The notes under the pieces are model-generated. The model was not told the origin of the DNA, made no database searches, and saw only the letters and a program-made list of their open reading frames with translations. Below, piece by piece: positions 60,679-64,000 of a stretch of DNA of 64,000 nt. Every line of letters starts with the position of its first letter. Position 1 is the stretch's first letter. Made by a program: the position numbers and the translations under genes. Source of the stretch: Bradyrhizobium elkanii WSM2783 (GTDB taxonomy: Bacteria > Pseudomonadota > Alphaproteobacteria > Rhizobiales > Xanthobacteraceae); assembly GCF_000472865.1 (NCBI RefSeq), contig NZ_AXAP01000005.1:1-64000 (forward strand), in the 5' to 3' direction.

Positions 60679-61725
60679 ATGAACCTCCCGATGCATCTCT
60701 TGCCGACCACGGTTGTCGGCAGCTACCCGCAGCCGGAATGGCTGGTCGACCGCGCCATGCTGTCGAAGGTCGTGCCGCGCACCCGCCTGCACGCGATGTG
60801 GCGGTTGCCGGCCGAGCACCTTGAAGAAGCCCAGGACGATGCGACGATCGTCGCCATCAGAGACATGGAGCGCGCCGGCATCGATATCGTCACCGACGGC
60901 GAGATCCGCCGCGAAAGCTATTCCAACCGCTTTGCCACCGCGCTCGAAGGCATCGATGACGAAAATCCGGCCATCATCACCGCCCGCACCGGCAGTACGC
61001 AGACGCCGGTGCCGCGCGTGGTCGGCCCGGTGAAGCGCACGCGCGCGGTCGAGCTGCACGACATGCAGTTCCTGCGGCAGAACACCGACCGCGCGGCCAA
61101 GATCACCCTGCCCGGCCCGTTCACCATGAGCCAGCAGGCCAAGAACGAGTTCTACAAGGATGACGAGGAACTCGCGATGGCGTTCGCCGAAGCCGTCAAC
61201 GCCGAGGCGCTCGACCTGCAAAAGGCCGGCGCCGACGTGATCCAGCTCGACGAGCCCTGGGTGCGCAACAATCCAGACCTCGCCAAGCGCTATGCCGTGA
61301 AGGCGATCAACCGCGCGCTTCAAGACATCACGGTGCCGACCGTCGTTCATCTCTGCTTCGGCTATGCCGCGGTCGTGCCGGGCTCGAACAAGCCCGCCGG
61401 CTATTCCTTCCTTGGCGAGCTCAACGACACCACGGCCGACCAGATCTCGATCGAGGCCGCGCAGCCGAAGCTCGATCTCGGCGTGCTCAAGGAGCTGTCG
61501 TCGAAGAAGATCATGCTTGGCGTGCTCGACCTCGGCAATCCCGAGATCGAGTCCGTGGAGACGGTCGCCGCACGCATCCGGAGCGGCCTGAAGCAGGTGC
61601 CCGCCGAACGGCTGGTGGTCGCGCCCGATTGCGGCATGAAATACATGCCGCGGCACGTCGCGTTCGGAAAGCTGAAGGCGATGTGCGACGCCGCCGCGCT
61701 GGTGCGGAAGGAGATCGGCGGTTAG
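60679..61725 (+). CDS. Core MetE-like cobalamin-independent methyltransferase
   Basis: This 348-residue protein corresponds to the C-terminal catalytic half of MetE (about 750 residues), without the N-terminal half. All four zinc ligands are present: H224 and C226 in VVHLCFGY, E259 in SIEAAQ, and C318 in APDCGMKY. It thus likely transfers methyl to a thiol. Core-MetE proteins without the N-terminal half use methyl donors other than methyl-tetrahydropteroyl-triglutamate in some cases. It is the last gene of the operon, 37 bases after the FAH gene. No SAM or cobalamin riboswitch fits in that short gap. Confidence 0.87.
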   Translation: MNLPMHLLPTTVVGSYPQPEWLVDRAMLSKVVPRTRLHAMWRLPAEHLEEAQDDATIVAIRDMERAGIDIVTDGEIRRESYSNRFATALEGIDDENPAIITARTGSTQTPVPRVVGPVKRTRAVELHDMQFLRQNTDRAAKITLPGPFTMSQQAKNEFYKDDEELAMAFAEAVNAEALDLQKAGADVIQLDEPWVRNNPDLAKRYAVKAINRALQDITVPTVVHLCFGYAAVVPGSNKPAGYSFLGELNDTTADQISIEAAQPKLDLGVLKELSSKKIMLGVLDLGNPEIESVETVAARIRSGLKQVPAERLVVAPDCGMKYMPRHVAFGKLKAMCDAAALVRKEIGG

Positions 61726-61797
61726 CTCGCTCCGAGAGGGCTGGAGTCGGGCGCCTCCGGGACATAGGTGCGAGTGGAGAGACATGATCCCCACCCG

Positions 61798-61965
61798 GTT
61801 TGCGCGTTCCACGCGCAAACCGACCTCCCCTTTCCAAGGGGAGGTGACACGCAGCCTCTAGCGCCGCCGCACTCCTTCCCCCTGAAAGGGGAAAGGCCGG
61901 GATGGGGGTCTGCCGCGAGTCGCACTGCCTGGGTGGAGAGAATCCTCTCCCGCAAGCGGGAGAGG
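61798..61965. repeat. Cluster of stem-loops, family G
   Basis: GTTTGCGCGT-TCC-ACGCGCAAAC (61798-61820) is followed by ACCTCCCCTT-TCC-AAGGGGAGGT (61823-61845), an imperfect CTTCCCC...GGGGAAAG hairpin near 61875, and CCTCTCCCGC-AA-GCGGGAGAGG (61944-61965). No U-tract follows any of them. The region lies between convergent genes and probably ends the GntR operon transcript. Confidence 0.7.
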
Positions 61966-61988
61966 TGAAACGAACTCCCCGGCCGCTT

Positions 61989-63017
61989 CTACGACTGCGA
62001 CGCTGAGCGCGTGGCTGCGGCCTGCGGCGGGCGGTCGTTGAGCCGGACCACGACGACGATGCGCTTGATCTCGCCATTGCGGTAGGCCTTCAGGAAATGG
62101 TCGTAGTTCTTGATCGAGACGCAGCCGTTGGAATCGCCGTTCGGGCCGAGCATGTAAGGGTGGGCCAGGAGGCCGGCGCGGCCGAACGTATCCGTGCCAT
62201 CGACCGGGGTCATGCGCAGCGCCGGCACGCCATGGAATAGCTTCTCGCGCGGCTTCATCTCGTAGATGCCGGGCGGCGTCGCGCCGGCGTTGCGGGTATT
62301 CACGCGGGAGGGGTCGTCCATCAGGCCGCCGAGACCCGAATGCGCCTCGAGCTTGGTGCCGTCAGGCATGTAAACGGTGCGCGCCGTGATGTCATAGACG
62401 GCGGTGGTGCTGTCGTAGCCAAGCGTGGTCAGGCTCGGCCCGGTGCCGGGAAGGATTCCGCCATTCGGCTCGAGGGACGCCAGTTGCACCCGTCCTGGCA
62501 CCCAGTCGGTGATCTTCTGCCAAATGGAGCGTTCCTCCGCCTGCGCCACAGGTGCCGGCGCCGGGGGCAGATCGTTCCTTGCCTGCAGGTTGGCATCGAC
62601 CGGACGCGACCGCGGCAGCGGAATCGCGGCGACTGCGGGAGTCGGCGCCGGGCTGGGCGGGCTGGCTTGCGCGGGTTCGTCGGTCTGGGTGTCGCGAAGC
62701 TGCTCGGTCAGCGAACCCTGGATATGGGCGAATTCCGCATTGAAATCGTTACGGCTGCCACGAAGCATCGGGCGGGAGGGGTAGTAGATGAAGGCGGAAT
62801 CGAGCGTCGAGCGCGCCCCGAACCGATCGTTGAAGGAAATCGCCGCGGACGTGTTCGCCAAGGCCGAACCACGCAGCAAATCCAAGGGGTTAACCTCTGC
62901 GATCCAGGCGGCAAGGGTAGACGCCAACGCAAGCGAGGCGACGGAAAATGTCGCCTTGCCCACCCATCGAGCGCCACCCCGCGGGCGCTCGCCTGCAGCT
63001 GTCCCAATCTGACCCAT
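61989..63017 (-). CDS. DUF2778 (Tlde1-like) membrane-anchored protein
   Basis: This 342-residue protein has an N-terminal hydrophobic segment (about residues 22-42, an uncleaved anchor or signal). A long Pro/Ala-rich linker (about 105-155, PAQASPPSPAPTPA) leads to the C-terminal DUF2778 domain (about 195-335). The active-site pattern is LAHPYMLGPNGDSNGCVSI, with His, Ser-Asn-Gly-Cys, as in L,D-transpeptidase-like folds. Such proteins act on peptidoglycan or serve as effectors; no secretion genes are adjacent, so a house-keeping cell-wall role is as likely. The ATG at 63017 is near the repeat-free gap before livF. Confidence 0.82.
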   Translation of the reverse strand: MGQIGTAAGERPRGGARWVGKATFSVASLALASTLAAWIAEVNPLDLLRGSALANTSAAISFNDRFGARSTLDSAFIYYPSRPMLRGSRNDFNAEFAHIQGSLTEQLRDTQTDEPAQASPPSPAPTPAVAAIPLPRSRPVDANLQARNDLPPAPAPVAQAEERSIWQKITDWVPGRVQLASLEPNGGILPGTGPSLTTLGYDSTTAVYDITARTVYMPDGTKLEAHSGLGGLMDDPSRVNTRNAGATPPGIYEMKPREKLFHGVPALRMTPVDGTDTFGRAGLLAHPYMLGPNGDSNGCVSIKNYDHFLKAYRNGEIKRIVVVVRLNDRPPQAAATRSASQS

Positions 63018-63174
63018 CTAACCCCGTTCGGCGCATCGGAGCCTCTGACGGGCTCCAGATAAGGATTCACCGAATTGACTTTGGATATCACGGAACAAGA
63101 CTTGGGCACAATCGAGACCAAATGGCCGGTCACCCCCGAAAAGTGATGACAGAAAGGCCCGCGCAAGTCTCCCT

Positions 63175-63876
63175 TTAGGGAGCCAGATACCGCAGCAGTT
63201 CCGGGTCGTCCCTGACTGCGGCGGCCGGGCCCTGCAGCGCGACGCGGCCGCGGTCGAGGACATAGGCGTAGTCGGCCACGCGCAGCGCAAGGTCGAGATG
63301 CTGCTCGACGATGACGACCGCGATGTCCTTTGCCAGCTCGATCAGGCGCTCGGTGATCTCCTCGATCACGCCGATCCACACGCCCTCGGTCGGCTCGTCC
63401 AACAGCAGCAGTTTCGGATCGCCAAGCATCGCGCGGCCGATCGCCAGCATCTTGCGCTCGCCACCCGATAGCGTGCCGGCGGGCTGGTCAAGCCGCTGGG
63501 CGAGTTTCGGGAAGATCGCCAGTACCCGGTCGATGGCCGTGGCGTCGTGATTATAGAGTGCGCCGACCGCGAGATTGTCGCGCACCGACAACCGCGCGAA
63601 CACCGAATGCTCCTGCGGCACATAGCCGATGCCGAGCCGCACACGCTGCTCGGTCGGGCTGCGGCCGATATCCTTGCCGTTGAATTTGAGCTCGCCCCTG
63701 GTCAGGCCGAGTTCGCCGACGATGGTCTTCATCAGCGTGGTCTTGCCGGCGCCGTTGCGGCCGAGCACGGCGACGCCGCCGCGCCAGGGAATGCCCATAT
63801 TGACGTCGAACAGGACCTGGCTGCGGCCATAGCCTGCGTCGAGATTGGTGATATCGAGGAACTGGCTGTCAGGCAC
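63175..63876 (-). CDS. livF: Branched-chain amino-acid type ABC ATPase LivF
   Basis: This 233-residue ATPase is of the LivF type. Walker A is GRNGAGKTT, signature LSGGERKML, Walker B LLLLDEPTEG, and the H-loop VIVEQHLDLALRVAD. LivF proteins are short and lack extra C-terminal domains, as here. The start is a GTG at 63876 that overlaps the LivG-like stop by 8 bases. The substrate may be branched-chain amino acids, amides or aromatic acids; the family alone does not tell. The locus continues past the window end. Confidence 0.88.
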   Translation of the reverse strand: MPDSQFLDITNLDAGYGRSQVLFDVNMGIPWRGGVAVLGRNGAGKTTLMKTIVGELGLTRGELKFNGKDIGRSPTEQRVRLGIGYVPQEHSVFARLSVRDNLAVGALYNHDATAIDRVLAIFPKLAQRLDQPAGTLSGGERKMLAIGRAMLGDPKLLLLDEPTEGVWIGVIEEITERLIELAKDIAVVIVEQHLDLALRVADYAYVLDRGRVALQGPAAAVRDDPELLRYLAP

Positions 63877-64000
63877 GGCGCAGATAGATCTCCTGTACCT
63901 CCGGGCTCGCCTGGATCTCGGCGACGGTGCCGCTCTCCAGCACTTTCCCCTGATCGAGCACGGTGAGGCGGTCGCAGATGTCGCGGATGAAATCTAGGTC
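63869..64000 (-). CDS. livG: Partial LivG-like ABC ATPase (C-terminal 43 residues)
   Basis: This leftward frame runs off the right edge of the window. The last 43 residues are visible, starting DLDFIRDICDRLTVLDQGKV and ending EIYLRRA. The pattern (post-H-loop DRLTVLDQGKVLESGTVAEI, then the LivG-type tail) is typical of LivG. The stop codon at 63869-63871 overlaps the livF start by 8 bases, as in other liv operons. Only a fragment, so the symbol is provisional. Confidence 0.8.
   Translation of the reverse strand, partial: DLDFIRDICDRLTVLDQGKVLESGTVAEIQASPEVQEIYLRRA

Overview
The window is high-GC DNA from an alphaproteobacterium of the Rhizobiales, most likely a Bradyrhizobium or close relative. 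Three things point there: a complete rhizobial-type glycerol ABC-transport operon (glpR/glpD/glpSTPQUV), the style of the beta-oxidation and PaoABC genes, and about twenty long palindromic intergenic repeats of several families, including the rhizobial GCGTTTTC...GAAAACGC element. No rRNA, tRNA, CRISPR array, insertion sequence or prophage was recognised. The region looks like core or soft-core chromosome.

Layout. 1-5.2 kb: small conserved proteins, the membrane protease HtpX, a secreted MltB-type lytic transglycosylase and an Old Yellow Enzyme. 5.2-14.5 kb: palindromic repeats, then the leftward glycerol locus (repressor, glycerol-3-phosphate dehydrogenase, two ATPases, two permeases, a small membrane protein and a periplasmic binding protein). 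15.0-21.1 kb: a tightly overlapping leftward fatty-acid oxidation operon (acyl-CoA dehydrogenase, thiolase, hydratase/dehydrogenase, thioesterase). 21.4-27.1 kb: a flavin reductase-like protein and an RND efflux operon (adaptor, pump, TetR regulator) with a visible promoter and operator dyads. 27.3-36.6 kb: an MFS carrier, a DUF2809 protein, a histone H1-like protein, a YcaQ-type DNA glycosylase, an ethylene-receptor-like hybrid kinase that lacks its ATPase domain, a PMT-type mannosyltransferase, two VOC proteins and a Tat-type alpha/beta hydrolase. 36.9-46.2 kb: an amidohydrolase, D-lactate dehydrogenase, a cupin, an FKBP isomerase and the periplasmic aldehyde oxidoreductase paoABC. 46.5-54.8 kb: a gamma-glutamyltransferase-family enzyme, trhO-slyX, hemE, a GMC oxidoreductase and a GGDEF-EAL protein. 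55.0-61.7 kb: an eight-gene rightward operon (GntR regulator, NMT1/THI5-like ABC importer with two different permeases, cytosolic NodB-like deacetylase, FAH-family hydrolase, core MetE-like methyltransferase). 62.0-64.0 kb: a DUF2778 protein and the 3' part of a branched-chain amino-acid ABC locus that runs off the window.

The most notable items are: (1) the 357-residue protein at 31801-32874, in which all the ethylene/copper-site residues of plant ETR1 are conserved at a constant offset, followed by an H-box and a complete receiver domain but no HATPase domain; (2) the GlpS/GlpT ATPase pair, whose degenerate motifs are complementary, so the heterodimer should have one working and one degenerate ATP site; (3) the 55-61.7 kb operon, which looks like an undescribed uptake-and-degradation route for a small N-acylated or methylated compound; and (4) three genes whose TAG stop codons lie inside palindromic repeats.

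All calls come from reading the sequence and from family knowledge. No database search was run.
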